Positions 21,509 to 31,153 of a stretch of 64,000 nucleotides of DNA are shown in pieces. The notes beneath the pieces were generated by a model. The model ran no database searches. It had not been told where the DNA came from and saw only the letters and a list, made by a program, of their open reading frames with translations. The position numbers and the translations under genes were made by a program. The DNA comes from Basilea psittacipulmonis DSM 24701 (GTDB lineage: Bacteria > Pseudomonadota > Gammaproteobacteria > Burkholderiales > Burkholderiaceae_B). Within the stretch, counting starts at the first letter, position 1; every line of letters starts with the position of its first letter. The stretch lies in contig NZ_CP009238.1 of NCBI RefSeq assembly GCF_000743945.1, forward strand, positions 434,001-498,000, written 5' to 3'.

Positions 21509-22681
21509 ATGTCAAAAACGATTTATGAAACCATATTCCCTGGTGAAACGCTTGCGGTTCTGGGAGGCGGTCAGTTAGGGCGTATGTTTACTCAAAGTGC
21601 ACAAGCGATGGGTTATCGCGTGTTGGTGCTAGATCCTGAAAAAAACTGTCCAACTGCACAGATTACGCCTTTGGTAACCACTGCAGATTATGATGATCCG
21701 CTAGCACTTGCTACGATTGGATCTAAGGCAAAAGCGGTAACCACAGAGTTTGAAAATGTGCCTGCCACTAGTTTACAGATATTAAGTAAAACCTGTCAGG
21801 TCAGTCCGATGGCAAGTGCTGTTGCTGTTTCTCAAGATCGTATTGCAGAGAAAGCTTTTATTGAAGCGATGGGGGTGCCTGTTGCTCCTTATGCAGCGAT
21901 TCATGATGAGGGCGAGTTAAAAGAAGCGATTAAAACGAATCCGCAGCTATTACCAGGTATTTTGAAATTGGCTCGAAATGGTTATGATGGCAAAGGTCAA
22001 GCTCGTGTTAAAACACTAGAAGAAGCGTTAGAAGCCTTTAAAAACTTCGATTTAGAACCCTGTGTGTTAGAGGCTATGTTGCCACTGGCAAAAGAAATTT
22101 CGATGTTGGTGGTACGCGGTTTTGATGGTCAAACGGTCACTTATCCTATTGCAGAAAATGTACATGTTAATGGTATTTTAGCCACCACCTATGTGAATCC
22201 CCAAGACAATCAAGAACTATTGGAACCTGCACAAAAAGCCGTTCTTAGTATTGCAGAAGGCTTGAATTATGTCGGTGTATTGTGTGTGGAATTTTTTGTA
22301 TTAGAAGATGGTCGCCTGATTGCCAATGAAATGGCCCCCAGACCTCACAATAGTGGTCATTATACGCAAAATGCTTGTGTGACTAGTCAATTTGAACAAC
22401 AGGTTCGTGCGATGACATATATGCCTTTGGGATCGGCAGAATTATTAGCTCCTGCTGTGATGTTGAATATTTTAGGTGATACTTGGTTAGCTTCTGATCA
22501 TCACCCTAAATGGCAGGAAATTCTAGCGTTACCAGGTGTTAGCCTACATCTTTATGGCAAAGAAGAAGCACGAAAAGGTCGTAAGATGGGACATGTAAAT
22601 ATTGTTGGACAGGATTTTTCACAGGTCAGATTAATTGCCCAGAAAGTGGCTAAAATACTTCATTTGAGTCATATACCTTGA
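21509..22681 (+). CDS. purK: N5-carboxyaminoimidazole ribonucleotide synthase
   Basis: A 390-residue ATP-grasp enzyme making N5-CAIR from AIR, bicarbonate and ATP. LGGGQLGRM at the N-terminus is the substrate-binding loop, LARNGYDGKGQ the ATP-grasp lid, and EMAPRPHNSGHYT the metal/phosphate site. Length is typical. It lies directly after purE in the fba-pur operon and is followed by tsaC after 10 bases. Confidence 0.96.
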   Translation: MSKTIYETIFPGETLAVLGGGQLGRMFTQSAQAMGYRVLVLDPEKNCPTAQITPLVTTADYDDPLALATIGSKAKAVTTEFENVPATSLQILSKTCQVSPMASAVAVSQDRIAEKAFIEAMGVPVAPYAAIHDEGELKEAIKTNPQLLPGILKLARNGYDGKGQARVKTLEEALEAFKNFDLEPCVLEAMLPLAKEISMLVVRGFDGQTVTYPIAENVHVNGILATTYVNPQDNQELLEPAQKAVLSIAEGLNYVGVLCVEFFVLEDGRLIANEMAPRPHNSGHYTQNACVTSQFEQQVRAMTYMPLGSAELLAPAVMLNILGDTWLASDHHPKWQEILALPGVSLHLYGKEEARKGRKMGHVNIVGQDFSQVRLIAQKVAKILHLSHIP

Positions 22682-22691
22682 TGGAATCACT

Positions 22692-23642
22692 ATGATTATT
22701 CACGATATTGATACCGCTGCACAGTTATTAAATCAGGGTCAATTACTGGCATTCCCGACCGAGACGGTATATGGGCTAGGGGCCGATGCTGAAAATGTTG
22801 AAGCGGTATCCCAGATATATCGTGCAAAAAATCGTCCAGTGAATCATCCTTTGATTGTACATTTGGCATCAGATACCGATGTGGCTTATTGGGCGGCTAC
22901 CATACCCTATGAAGCAAGGTGTTTAATCGATGCTTTTTGGCCAGGTCCTTTAACCTTGATTTTGCCTCGTGCTGCTCACATTCCCTCGGCTGTTGCGGGT
23001 GGTCAAGATTCAATAGGGTTGCGTTGCCCATCGCACCCCACTGCTCAAAAATTACTAAAAGCTTTTTCTGATTTGCGAATGAATGCAGGTGTGGCCGCTC
23101 CTTCTGCTAATAAATTTGGTAAGCTTTCTCCGACAGCTGCTCGTCATGTTATTGAAGAATTTACAGATGATCCTTCTGTCAATATTTTAGTCGGTGAAGA
23201 AAGTGAGATTGGTATTGAATCTACGATTCTTGATGTATCTCGTATTACACAAGGTATTGGTGCAACGTTATTACGCCCAGGTCATATTAGTCGTGAGGAT
23301 ATTGCTCAAGTATTAGGTTATTTACCTTTGAGTCCCGATCAGCAAGCACCTCGAGCATCAGGCACCTTAAAAGCACATTATGCACCACGTACACCATTAC
23401 GTTTATATCAAGCGGGTAAAAGCGATTTAACACAAGCGATTGTTTTAACCCATGTACCACTTGATGGTGTCAATTGTAGTTTGATGCCTAATAATGCGAA
23501 AGATTATGCCCATGAGCTGTACGCTCGTTTACACCAGTTAGATAAAGAAGGTTACCATTGTATTTATGTGAATCCTTTGCCACAAGATATGGCATGGGAA
23601 GGTGTCAGAGATCGCGTCAATCGTGCATTGGCAGCATTTTAA
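22692..23642 (+). CDS. tsaC: L-threonylcarbamoyladenylate synthase (Sua5/YrdC/YwlC family)
   Basis: A 316-residue enzyme producing threonylcarbamoyl-AMP for t6A37 tRNA modification. The YrdC domain (about 5-200) has the PTETVYGLGADA motif, KNRPVNHPLIVH and SANKFGKLSPT. A C-terminal Sua5 domain (about 225-316) makes it the long form, unlike the single-domain E. coli TsaC. It ends the fba-pur run, and a transporter starts 19 bases later. Confidence 0.94.
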   Translation: MIIHDIDTAAQLLNQGQLLAFPTETVYGLGADAENVEAVSQIYRAKNRPVNHPLIVHLASDTDVAYWAATIPYEARCLIDAFWPGPLTLILPRAAHIPSAVAGGQDSIGLRCPSHPTAQKLLKAFSDLRMNAGVAAPSANKFGKLSPTAARHVIEEFTDDPSVNILVGEESEIGIESTILDVSRITQGIGATLLRPGHISREDIAQVLGYLPLSPDQQAPRASGTLKAHYAPRTPLRLYQAGKSDLTQAIVLTHVPLDGVNCSLMPNNAKDYAHELYARLHQLDKEGYHCIYVNPLPQDMAWEGVRDRVNRALAAF

Positions 23643-23661
23643 TATCATTTAAAAGAGAGTT

Positions 23662-25185
23662 ATGAGACGTCCTGATTCATCATTGAATTTCTTATCACTA
23701 TTTGTGAGTACTTTTTTTCTATTTGCTGGCTATGGTTTGTTCCTGAACTCAGCTGGTATTCATTTAAGTGAAATAGGAGCCAGTAGTGTTGTTATTGGTG
23801 CTTTAAACGCAAGTTTCTTTGTGGGAGCAACTTTAAGCTCCATTGCGGCTCATCGCATTATCTCCCGTGTTGGACATATTCGCAGCTTCACTGTTTTTGG
23901 TGCGGTTTTTGCGGTGGCTGCCTTGGGCCATACCATGGATGACAACTTATGGGTATGGTTTGTATTACGTATTATTTTAGGCTTTTGTTACTTTAGCTTG
24001 TTAATGGTGGTGGAAAGCTGGTTTACCGAACGTAGCAGTGCTAAGAAACGTGCCAAAGTATTAGGTATTTATAACTTTGTTTACTATATGTCGGTGACGT
24101 TTGGGGTCTTGTTGTTAAGTTTGAATATGTCGAGTGATAATGTCTTGAGTTTATCATCGATATTAGTCATTATGGCCATGGTACCCGTTGCTTTGACACG
24201 TACGCCTAGTCCTGAAATTCCCGCTCCTCAAAGAATTAGCATTCCGAAAGTATTTGCGATTACCCCTTTGGCAATATTAGGAAGTTTTATTGCAGGATTC
24301 CTTGTCAATGGCTTTTTTACGATGGCTTCTGTTTTCTATCTTATCCAAAAGATGGATATTGCTCAGGTATCAATGGGGCTTAGTTTGGCGATGATTGGCG
24401 GATCTTTGGCTCAAGCTCCTGTGGCTTATTACTCAAATGTAGTGGGTCGGCGATATGCTATTTTGACCTGTTCGGCGGTTGCCTTTGTAGTGATTTTGGT
24501 GGCTTTATTGTGGATGTTGTCTGGGCATGCGGCGGTTTGGTTGCATTATATTGTTGCCTTTGTGATTGGATTTTCTTTGTTTACGTTGTATGCCTTGTCG
24601 CTGGCTAGGGCGAATGACGTTTTGCCGAATAATATGAGTACGGTAGAAGTCAGTCGCAGTATTTTATTTGCCTATGGTATCGGTTCATTAGTGGCACCTT
24701 TGGTGATGGGTGCATTGATAGATACCTTACCGACGTATGGTTTTTACATTACTTATGTCGTGTTGACGGCGATATTGGCTAGTGTGGCAGTTGTCCAACG
24801 TCACGTTCCTCAAGAATTACGCAGCGTTTATGTGAATGTTGTTGGTAATACCAGTCCTGTGATGGCGGATTTGGATCCACGAAATGAAGATGAAGAAAAC
24901 ATTGTGCCTTTTAATGATCAAGTGGCCCAAGAATATGTTCAAATTTTAGATAAAGATCCTCAAAAAATCGTGGATACCACACAAGAACAAGTGGTCGTTG
25001 AAATTATGGATGCACAATCATCTGATGCAGTGGATGCAAGAAAAGAAGCGACTCCTGAACAGACACCATCAGAAAATGGAACAAATGAACAGGGTGAGGT
25101 AAACGTGTCTGATGTACCGAAAAAGGCGAATGAACCACAAAAAATGGCTCAAGAAGCGGTAACTGAAACATTATCGAAAAAATAA
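23662..25185 (+). CDS. MFS transporter with long acidic cytoplasmic tail
   Basis: A 507-residue, roughly 12-helix major facilitator protein resembling the YcaD/CynX-like group. Hydrophobic helices span about 10-385. The loop after helix 2 has AHRIISRVGHIRSF, the usual MFS motif A region. Residues about 390-507 form a hydrophilic, Glu/Asp/Gln-rich tail (DPRNEDEENIVPFNDQ onward) without recognised domain, long for this family. The substrate is unknown. It may share a transcript with tsaC, 19 bases upstream. Confidence 0.85.
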   Translation: MRRPDSSLNFLSLFVSTFFLFAGYGLFLNSAGIHLSEIGASSVVIGALNASFFVGATLSSIAAHRIISRVGHIRSFTVFGAVFAVAALGHTMDDNLWVWFVLRIILGFCYFSLLMVVESWFTERSSAKKRAKVLGIYNFVYYMSVTFGVLLLSLNMSSDNVLSLSSILVIMAMVPVALTRTPSPEIPAPQRISIPKVFAITPLAILGSFIAGFLVNGFFTMASVFYLIQKMDIAQVSMGLSLAMIGGSLAQAPVAYYSNVVGRRYAILTCSAVAFVVILVALLWMLSGHAAVWLHYIVAFVIGFSLFTLYALSLARANDVLPNNMSTVEVSRSILFAYGIGSLVAPLVMGALIDTLPTYGFYITYVVLTAILASVAVVQRHVPQELRSVYVNVVGNTSPVMADLDPRNEDEENIVPFNDQVAQEYVQILDKDPQKIVDTTQEQVVVEIMDAQSSDAVDARKEATPEQTPSENGTNEQGEVNVSDVPKKANEPQKMAQEAVTETLSKK

Positions 25186-25274
25186 GTTTTACGTCATCAC
25201 GCACGATGCTCGCTTAGTGCAGGGGATCCAAAAAAGCAACGGGAATAAAAAGGTTGTTGACCTTGAATAGATAA

Positions 25275-25718
25275 ATGAATATTTTTTCTTATCGTGATTT
25301 TGAAATGGTTCTGTCTTGGCTACCATACCTGATGGGGTGGTATGCCGTGACGATCGTGTGTTTTTTGATAGTATTTTTTTGCATAAAAGAAAGGAATCAA
25401 GCCTATTACCGCTGGCATCAAACCTTTTTATTTTTGAGCATTTTATTTTTAGGTATTGCCGTTTGCTTGTTTTTAAACGCTTCACAATGGTTTACTGAAC
25501 CTCAATATGCCTTGGGGGCCAAAACAGAAGAATTTATTTATATACAAAATGGCTTGTTGAAAATCTATGCTGTGTTTGGATTATCGGTTTGGGGAGCGAT
25601 TTACTTGCCTGTTGGTATATTGGGAGGCCTATTAAAACGGTACAAAATGGCTTTTTTCTGGCAAATCCTTTTTACCCTGTCTTACGTTCTAGTGGCGACG
25701 TTGATGCTGTCAATATAA
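25275..25718 (+). CDS. Small four-helix membrane protein of unknown function
   Basis: A 147-residue hydrophobic protein with about four membrane segments (near 14-36, 46-66, 90-112 and 122-146). I recognise no family. It starts 89 bases after the transporter and has a weak ribosome site. The strongly hydrophobic pattern and unbroken length favour a real gene. An overlapping 98-codon minus-strand frame lacks such features. Confidence 0.6.
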   Translation: MNIFSYRDFEMVLSWLPYLMGWYAVTIVCFLIVFFCIKERNQAYYRWHQTFLFLSILFLGIAVCLFLNASQWFTEPQYALGAKTEEFIYIQNGLLKIYAVFGLSVWGAIYLPVGILGGLLKRYKMAFFWQILFTLSYVLVATLMLSI

Positions 25719-26079
25719 GGATTGTGTAAATATCAAAAAATCATACGCAGGAAATCTAAAAAACTGTCGTGCCAAAACACTCAACATAAATGGTTGTTCT
25801 GATTTTTTCTTATCCGCATGATATTAAGTAACGGATCAAAAAGAGTGGATATATCATTCGTTTAAGCTAGCTAAAAAGTATAAAAAAACAGATGATGAGG
25901 ATGATGAAAGATTGAAAATAAACAACGCTTATCTTTGTAGAATTTTTAAAAACAACAAGAATGATGGATGAGGGGATAAGAGTTATATAAAAGCTGAGCT
26001 GAGGCAAACTATAAATCAAAATATGGCTTAAAATATGCCTTAATTTTTTTAAGTAAGCGATAAGGCAAGGAGTCCTTTT
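25719..26079. other. Gene-free stretch, 361 bases
   Basis: AT-rich sequence without a credible gene on either strand. A minus-strand frame crosses it but reaches into the next gene and has no protein-like features. AAGGAG lies just before 26080. I see no clear promoter, hairpin or repeat. Confidence 0.5.
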
Positions 26080-27132
26080 ATGAAAATTGCGGTTGTTGGT
26101 GGTGGTGTTATTGGTGCCTGCACAGCTTGGGCACTTCAAAAAAGAGGTCATGAAGTGACGCTATTTGAAAAAGACGAACCTATCAGCCATACGAGTCGTT
26201 CTTCTTCTAAGTTATTGCATGGTGGTTTGCGATATTTAGAAACAGGACAATTTTCATTGGTGAAAAAGGCCTTGCAAGCTCGTCGTTATTGGATTGAAAA
26301 GGCTCCTGAAATTTGTCATCCTTTGAAACTTTGGTTCCCTATTTATAAAGGTCAAGGTCGCCCAAAATGGCAAGTTGGCTTGGGATTGAGAATTTATGAC
26401 TTTTTGGCAAGAGGGTCAGGATTCCCTAAAGCTCAATGGGTTTCAGTCGATGAGATGAAAAAGATTTATCCAAGTTTGAGTACTCAAGGTTTACAAGGTG
26501 CTTATGCTTTTTATGATGCTCAAATGGATGATGCTCAGTTAGGTAAGTGGGTGATTGAACAGACTCAATCATTGGGGACGATTATCAAATCTCATCATGA
26601 AGTAAAAACGTTGGAAGAATTAAAAGAATTTGATGGTATCGTCAATGCGGCAGGTCCTTGGGTGATGACTTTGCGTTCACAACAACCTGGGGCAGCAGGC
26701 CATCAGATTGATTGGGTGCGTGGTAGTCATTTATTAATTAACCAAACATGTCCTCAATCGCTAATGCTTCAAGTACCCAATGAAAAGCGGATTTTCTTTG
26801 TTTTGCCTTATCATGATCAAACATTGATCGGTACCACTGAAGTACGTCAAGATCACCCAGAATCCGATCCTCCCTCTGATCAAGAGATCGATTATTTATT
26901 GAAAGCCTATAATGCTTATCACAGTAAACCGTTAACGCGTCAGGATATTGCATCGACTTTTTCTGGCGTGCGTCCTTTGTTAAAGACCGCCGATAACCCT
27001 AGTAATGCAAAACGTGAATGGGCTTTTGAATCCATTGGTAATGTATTGCATGTTTATGGTGGAAAGTGGACAACGGCCCAAATTCAAGGTGAGATCGCGG
27101 CTGATAAAATATTGGCTCAGCTTACTAAATAG
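26080..27132 (+). CDS. Short GlpD/GlpA-like FAD-dependent oxidoreductase
   Basis: A 350-residue flavoprotein of the glycerol-3-phosphate dehydrogenase/DAO superfamily. The N-terminal GGGVIGACTAWALQKRG is the FAD dinucleotide-binding motif. SRSSSKLLHGGLRYLETG is the GlpD signature, GIVNAAGPWV and TTEV follow, and the end has YGGKWTTAQIQGE. At 350 residues it lacks the C-terminal domain of classical GlpD (about 500). It probably oxidises glycerol-3-phosphate or a related 2-hydroxy acid; the substrate is inferred. It stands alone and its 3' end is tandemly duplicated downstream. Confidence 0.83.
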   Translation: MKIAVVGGGVIGACTAWALQKRGHEVTLFEKDEPISHTSRSSSKLLHGGLRYLETGQFSLVKKALQARRYWIEKAPEICHPLKLWFPIYKGQGRPKWQVGLGLRIYDFLARGSGFPKAQWVSVDEMKKIYPSLSTQGLQGAYAFYDAQMDDAQLGKWVIEQTQSLGTIIKSHHEVKTLEELKEFDGIVNAAGPWVMTLRSQQPGAAGHQIDWVRGSHLLINQTCPQSLMLQVPNEKRIFFVLPYHDQTLIGTTEVRQDHPESDPPSDQEIDYLLKAYNAYHSKPLTRQDIASTFSGVRPLLKTADNPSNAKREWAFESIGNVLHVYGGKWTTAQIQGEIAADKILAQLTK

Positions 27133-27232
27133 CCGTCTTTCAACGATGATGTTTTCAAGGTGAGATCGCGGCTGATAAAATATTGGCCCAGCTTACTAAA
27201 TAACAGTCTTTCAACGATGATGTTTTCAAGGT
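27083..27232 (+). repeat. 71-bp tandem duplication of a gene 3' end
   Basis: Two 71-bp units (27083-27153, 27154-27224) plus eight bases of a third. The first unit holds the last codons and stop of the GlpD-like gene. The second is an untranslated copy with three substitutions, one turning TAG into TAA. Confidence 0.9.
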
Positions 27233-27258
27233 ACAAAAGAAAATGCATCATCGTTGAA
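27210..27258. terminator. Long hairpin between convergent genes
   Basis: Stem TTCAACGATGATG / CATCATCGTTGAA (13 bp), continued inward by TTTTC / GAAAA after a two-base bulge. It lies between the GlpD-like gene and the convergent Nudix gene. There is no T run after the stem, so it is terminator-like rather than classical. Confidence 0.6.
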
Positions 27259-27330
27259 GTAATTATGCCCAGTCCCTTTATTACAAGCTGAAAGCCTGAT
27301 TATAAATGTGTGACGCTAAGAAGCGATGGT

Positions 27331-28293
27331 CTAGCAAACAAAGTCATTAAATCGAATGCCTGCTATACCATATGCACCGTGCGATAAGGCTGTTTCAAGT
27401 AATTTAAACGACATTCCCCCAATCGCGTAAATAGGCAGGCTGACTTCTTGGCTGAATGTATGTAAAGCTTCCCAACCTAAGGCGGGTTCATGAGCATGAC
27501 TGGGCGTATCGAGTATATGCCCTAAAACAGCAAAATCAGCTTCTATTTTTTGTGCATAAAGTAAGTCTGCTAAATGATGAGCCGATACACCTACCCAGTA
27601 ATCCTTATTCAAAGGTCGTTCTTCTAGAAAAATCGCATCACAAGCACGAAGTTGCACACCATCTGCCTGTTGCCACCATGATTTGGGATGACAGCTATTA
27701 ACCAATAATAATTTTTGGTGTTGATGACAAAACGCTTGAACCTTTGAAAACGCTTGTTCTAACTGTTGTTTGCTATCTTTCCATTTCGGTTCTCTAAACT
27801 GGACCATTCCGATTCCTTGTTGGAATAGGCTCTCTAGTTTTTTGAGTTGATTATCTAATTGATCAAAAGATTGGATATCTGTAATCGCGTATTGTCTGGG
27901 AAGTTGTAAACATCTTAATATAGGCTCAGAAGCAGGTAATATCTGAGTGAGATTATGTTGATGAGGATCTATCCATTGGAATAACTGGTTTTCTAGACCT
28001 TTGATTTCGCCTTGCCATGCCAATACTTGTTCAAAATGTAGTTCAACGGTGTGGGTAGGATATTCAAAGTTCATCACTAACCAAGGATAGGATTGGGTTA
28101 CATCGATATTAAGTTCTTCCTTTAACTCCCTTGCCAGTGCTTTTGAAACCGTTTCTCCAGCTTCAATTTTGCCCCCTGGGAATTCCCACCAGTCTTCCCA
28201 AGATTTTCCTTTGGGACGTTGAGCCATTAAGACCTTAGATTGATCTTTTGAATAAATAATTCCTACTGCTACGTTAAGATGAGGTTTTTGCAT
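27331..28293 (-). CDS. Nudix hydrolase fused to a ThiE-like domain
   Basis: A 320-residue fusion. The N-terminal MutT-like Nudix domain (about 5-130) has the complete box from GGKIEAGE to REL-KEEL, and should hydrolyse oxidised nucleoside triphosphates such as 8-oxo-dGTP. The C-terminal part (about 135-320) is a TenI/thiamine-phosphate-synthase-like barrel (MVQFREPKW, HILDTPSH, YAIGGM). This fusion is usual in betaproteobacteria. The role of the barrel half is not established. A true thiE lies at 41591. It is 12 bases after the DUF815 ATPase, in one operon. Confidence 0.9.
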   Translation of the reverse strand: MQKPHLNVAVGIIYSKDQSKVLMAQRPKGKSWEDWWEFPGGKIEAGETVSKALARELKEELNIDVTQSYPWLVMNFEYPTHTVELHFEQVLAWQGEIKGLENQLFQWIDPHQHNLTQILPASEPILRCLQLPRQYAITDIQSFDQLDNQLKKLESLFQQGIGMVQFREPKWKDSKQQLEQAFSKVQAFCHQHQKLLLVNSCHPKSWWQQADGVQLRACDAIFLEERPLNKDYWVGVSAHHLADLLYAQKIEADFAVLGHILDTPSHAHEPALGWEALHTFSQEVSLPIYAIGGMSFKLLETALSHGAYGIAGIRFNDFVC

Positions 28294-28305
28294 AAAAAAA
28301 CTTCC

Positions 28306-29175
28306 TTATTTTTGTAGATATTTTGCTGTCCAGTATTTGGCAAAATGACGGGCGATTCGACCTGAACGCGATCCTCTTTGGGTGGCCCATTGTAAGGCTT
28401 CTGTATGAGAGGCTGAGATGTGCTGTTCTGGACAGTTGAGCTGACGCAACCAATAATCGACAATATTTAAATATTCATCTTGGGTGAAACTATAAAAAGT
28501 CAACCATAAACCAAAGCGTTCAGATAAAGAGACTTTTTCTTCGATCGATTCGCTAGGATGTAAATCGCCATTCACGTAGTGTGAATCCAAGTTATCTTGC
28601 ATTTTTTCGGGCATGAGATGGCGACGATTGGAGGTGGCGTAAATCAAAATATTTTCTGTGCTGGCCGATACAGAACCGTCCAAAATAGACTTTAATTCTT
28701 TGTATCCAGCCTCGCCTTCTTCAAAAGATAAATCATCACAGAAGATAATAAATTTTTCAGGGCGACCAGAGACGAGGGTGATAATTTGATTTAAATCTTT
28801 GAGATCGGATTTATCGATTTCAATGAGTCTGAGACCTTTATTGGCATATTTATCCAACATAGCTTTAACCAAAGAACTCTTTCCTGTTCCTCGAGAACCT
28901 GTCATTAACACATTATTAGCAGGCAGACCTTGAAGAAATTGATAGGTGTTTTGATCGATAGCTTCTTTTTGTTTGTCAACAAAATGTAAGTCTTCTGGAT
29001 GAATTAAAGCAAGATGATGGATAGGGGCTAGGTAAGCGGTGTGTCCTTTCTTTTCCCATCGAAATGCTTTGGCATTCCAATCCGTTGGGGTGGGCAAAGG
29101 AGGAAGAAAGTGTTCAAGCTGAGAAAGGACGGTAAGTGCTTTATTAATCAATAATTCGATGTTGGATTTTTGCAT
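28306..29175 (-). CDS. DUF815-family AAA+ ATP-binding protein
   Basis: A 289-residue ATPase of the DUF815 family. Walker A is GSRGTGKSS (about 97-105) and Walker B is FIIFCDDLSF, followed by a sensor-like IYATSNRRHLMP. Function is not known. The pairing with a Nudix-ThiE gene is a recurring betaproteobacterial arrangement. It is divergent from ispB. Confidence 0.88.
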   Translation of the reverse strand: MQKSNIELLINKALTVLSQLEHFLPPLPTPTDWNAKAFRWEKKGHTAYLAPIHHLALIHPEDLHFVDKQKEAIDQNTYQFLQGLPANNVLMTGSRGTGKSSLVKAMLDKYANKGLRLIEIDKSDLKDLNQIITLVSGRPEKFIIFCDDLSFEEGEAGYKELKSILDGSVSASTENILIYATSNRRHLMPEKMQDNLDSHYVNGDLHPSESIEEKVSLSERFGLWLTFYSFTQDEYLNIVDYWLRQLNCPEQHISASHTEALQWATQRGSRSGRIARHFAKYWTAKYLQK

Positions 29176-29255
29176 TTTTTTGCCTTATTGGTTAGCCAAA
29201 ATAAAATATTTAAGCTATTATAAGCGTTTCCAATACTTAAAATTTGACTTTTTTT

Positions 29256-30221
29256 ATGAGTATTACAACGATTGTTGCACCGATTGAAAATGACATGAAA
29301 GCTGTGGATGCAGTGATTCGTGAACGTTTAAATTCTGATGTGGTGATGATTCGCACGATTGGCGAGTACATCATTAGTGCAGGAGGCAAGCGTATGCGAC
29401 CTGCTCTGGTTTTGATGGTAGCTAATGCTTTGGGATATAGTGGACATTTGCATCATTTGCTGGCGGCGACAGTAGAGTTTATTCATACTTCTACGTTGCT
29501 ACATGATGATGTGGTGGATGAGTCAGAATTAAGACGAGGCAGAAGTACCGCTAATTCAGTGTTTGGTAATGCGGCCAGTGTATTGGTGGGTGATTATTTA
29601 TATTCACGATCTTTTGAAATGATGGTGGATGTAAATGAGATGAAAATCATGCAGATCATGTCAAACGCAACGACAGTCATTGCTGAGGGTGAAGTGCTAC
29701 AGTTGTTGAATGTGCATGATCCCGATATTACCGTAGAACGCTATATGCAGGTAATTCATTATAAAACAGCAAAATTATTTGAAGCATCAGCCCAAGTCGC
29801 TGCGGTGATAAGCGGGGCCAATCACGAGGTTGAGCAAGCAGCCGCTGCTTATGGAAGACATATTGGTGCTGCATTCCAATTGATCGATGATGTGTTGGAT
29901 TATGCAGGAGATGTGGCTGCATTAGGAAAGAATGTCGGTGACGATTTGAGAGAGGGTAAACCTACATTGCCTTTGATTCGGGCGATGCAGGTGGGTTCAC
30001 CTGAACAAGCAGCGTTGATTCGTTCGGCGATTGAAACAGGTGAGGGTGATTTTGAGGCAGTGGCGAATATCATTCATGATACAGATGCCTTGTCCTATAC
30101 CCGTGAAATGGCTGTAAAAGAAGCGATGTTAGCCAAAGAAGCTTTGTCGGTGTTCCCCGCATCGAAGTTTAAAGAGAGTATGTTAGCGTTGGCTGACTTT
30201 AGTGTGTCTAGAGATCGCTAA
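29256..30221 (+). CDS. ispB: Octaprenyl/polyprenyl diphosphate synthase
   Basis: A 321-residue trans-prenyltransferase that builds the ubiquinone side chain. The two Asp-rich motifs are HDDVVDESELRRG and QLIDDVLDYAGD, and GGKRMRP lies near residue 45. I chose the ATG at 29256 (MSITTIVAPIEND) over an in-frame TTG four codons upstream; neither has a strong ribosome site. A clear terminator follows, so it is a single-gene unit here, away from rplU-rpmA with which it is often paired. Confidence 0.95.
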   Translation: MSITTIVAPIENDMKAVDAVIRERLNSDVVMIRTIGEYIISAGGKRMRPALVLMVANALGYSGHLHHLLAATVEFIHTSTLLHDDVVDESELRRGRSTANSVFGNAASVLVGDYLYSRSFEMMVDVNEMKIMQIMSNATTVIAEGEVLQLLNVHDPDITVERYMQVIHYKTAKLFEASAQVAAVISGANHEVEQAAAAYGRHIGAAFQLIDDVLDYAGDVAALGKNVGDDLREGKPTLPLIRAMQVGSPEQAALIRSAIETGEGDFEAVANIIHDTDALSYTREMAVKEAMLAKEALSVFPASKFKESMLALADFSVSRDR

Positions 30222-30264
30222 TATTGTTGATTTTTTTTAATTCTCTGTTTTAATTAACAAATAT

Positions 30265-30297
30265 CCGCCGTGAATGAAGATTCATGGCGGTTTTTTT
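30265..30297 (+). terminator. Rho-independent terminator after ispB
   Basis: Stem CCGCCGTGAAT / ATTCATGGCGG (11 bp, one G-T pair), loop GAAG, then seven T. Confidence 0.93.
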
Positions 30298-30384
30298 ATA
30301 CAACTTGGTATTTACCCCAATAGCATGACTGCACAAAATTCACTAAATTTAGAATTGTTTCTTTAATGAAGAGGGTAAAGAAAA

Positions 30385-31128
30385 ATGCGTATTTTAAAAA
30401 AATGTTTGGCAAGTTTTCTGTTGTTATGGGCATGTGTGTTGCCATCTCAAGCGAAAACATTACAAATTGGCTTAGATGTTAGTTGTGTACCTTTTATGAT
30501 CCAAAAAGGCAATACCTTAACGGGTTTTGATGTCGAGATTTGGCGAGCGATTGCTAAAAAATTAGACTTGGAATATAACTTTCAGCCGATGGAATTTAGT
30601 GGCGTGATACCAGGATTACAAACACGTAACCTAGATGTGGCCGTGGCATCACTTACCATTAATGAAAAACGCAAAAAAATTGTTGAGTTTTCAGATCCTT
30701 ATTACGATGCGGGCTTATCAGCTTTAACGAGAATTGAAGATAAGGATAAATATAATTCCCTAGAGGCTCTAAAAGGGGCTAAAATAGCGGTTAAAATTGG
30801 TACGTCAGCTGTTGACTTTCTGAAAAAGAATGGGATTACAGAGAATATAACGTACTACCCAAATGATGACAATATGTATTTAGCTTTGAAAACACACAGA
30901 GTAAATGCAGTAGTTTATGATACGCCTAATTTGCGTTATTTTGCAAAAGTAGGTGGTGAGGGTAAGGTTGCCGTGGCGACAGATTTAGTTAGCGATGAAC
31001 AGTATGGCATTGCTTTTCCAAAAGGATCTAAATTAGTCCATGATGTCAATCGTGCCTTAAAAGAAATTCGTGAAGATGGCACTTATGATGCGATTTACGA
31101 AGAATGGTTTGGAAGTCCTTCCAAATAG
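30385..31128 (+). CDS. Amino-acid ABC transporter substrate-binding protein 1
   Basis: A 247-residue periplasmic binding protein of the polar amino-acid (HisJ/GlnH) family. A signal peptide ends near SQAKT (about residue 25). The typical LTGFDVEIWRAIAKKLDL, VVYDTPNLRYF and YGIAFPKGSKL motifs follow. GAGGG precedes the ATG. It is followed after 25 bases by a second, related binding protein, then permease and ATPase. Ligand not predictable from sequence. Confidence 0.9.
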   Translation: MRILKKCLASFLLLWACVLPSQAKTLQIGLDVSCVPFMIQKGNTLTGFDVEIWRAIAKKLDLEYNFQPMEFSGVIPGLQTRNLDVAVASLTINEKRKKIVEFSDPYYDAGLSALTRIEDKDKYNSLEALKGAKIAVKIGTSAVDFLKKNGITENITYYPNDDNMYLALKTHRVNAVVYDTPNLRYFAKVGGEGKVAVATDLVSDEQYGIAFPKGSKLVHDVNRALKEIREDGTYDAIYEEWFGSPSK

Positions 31129-31153
31129 TTGTCAATAATTTTTGGAGAATGAG

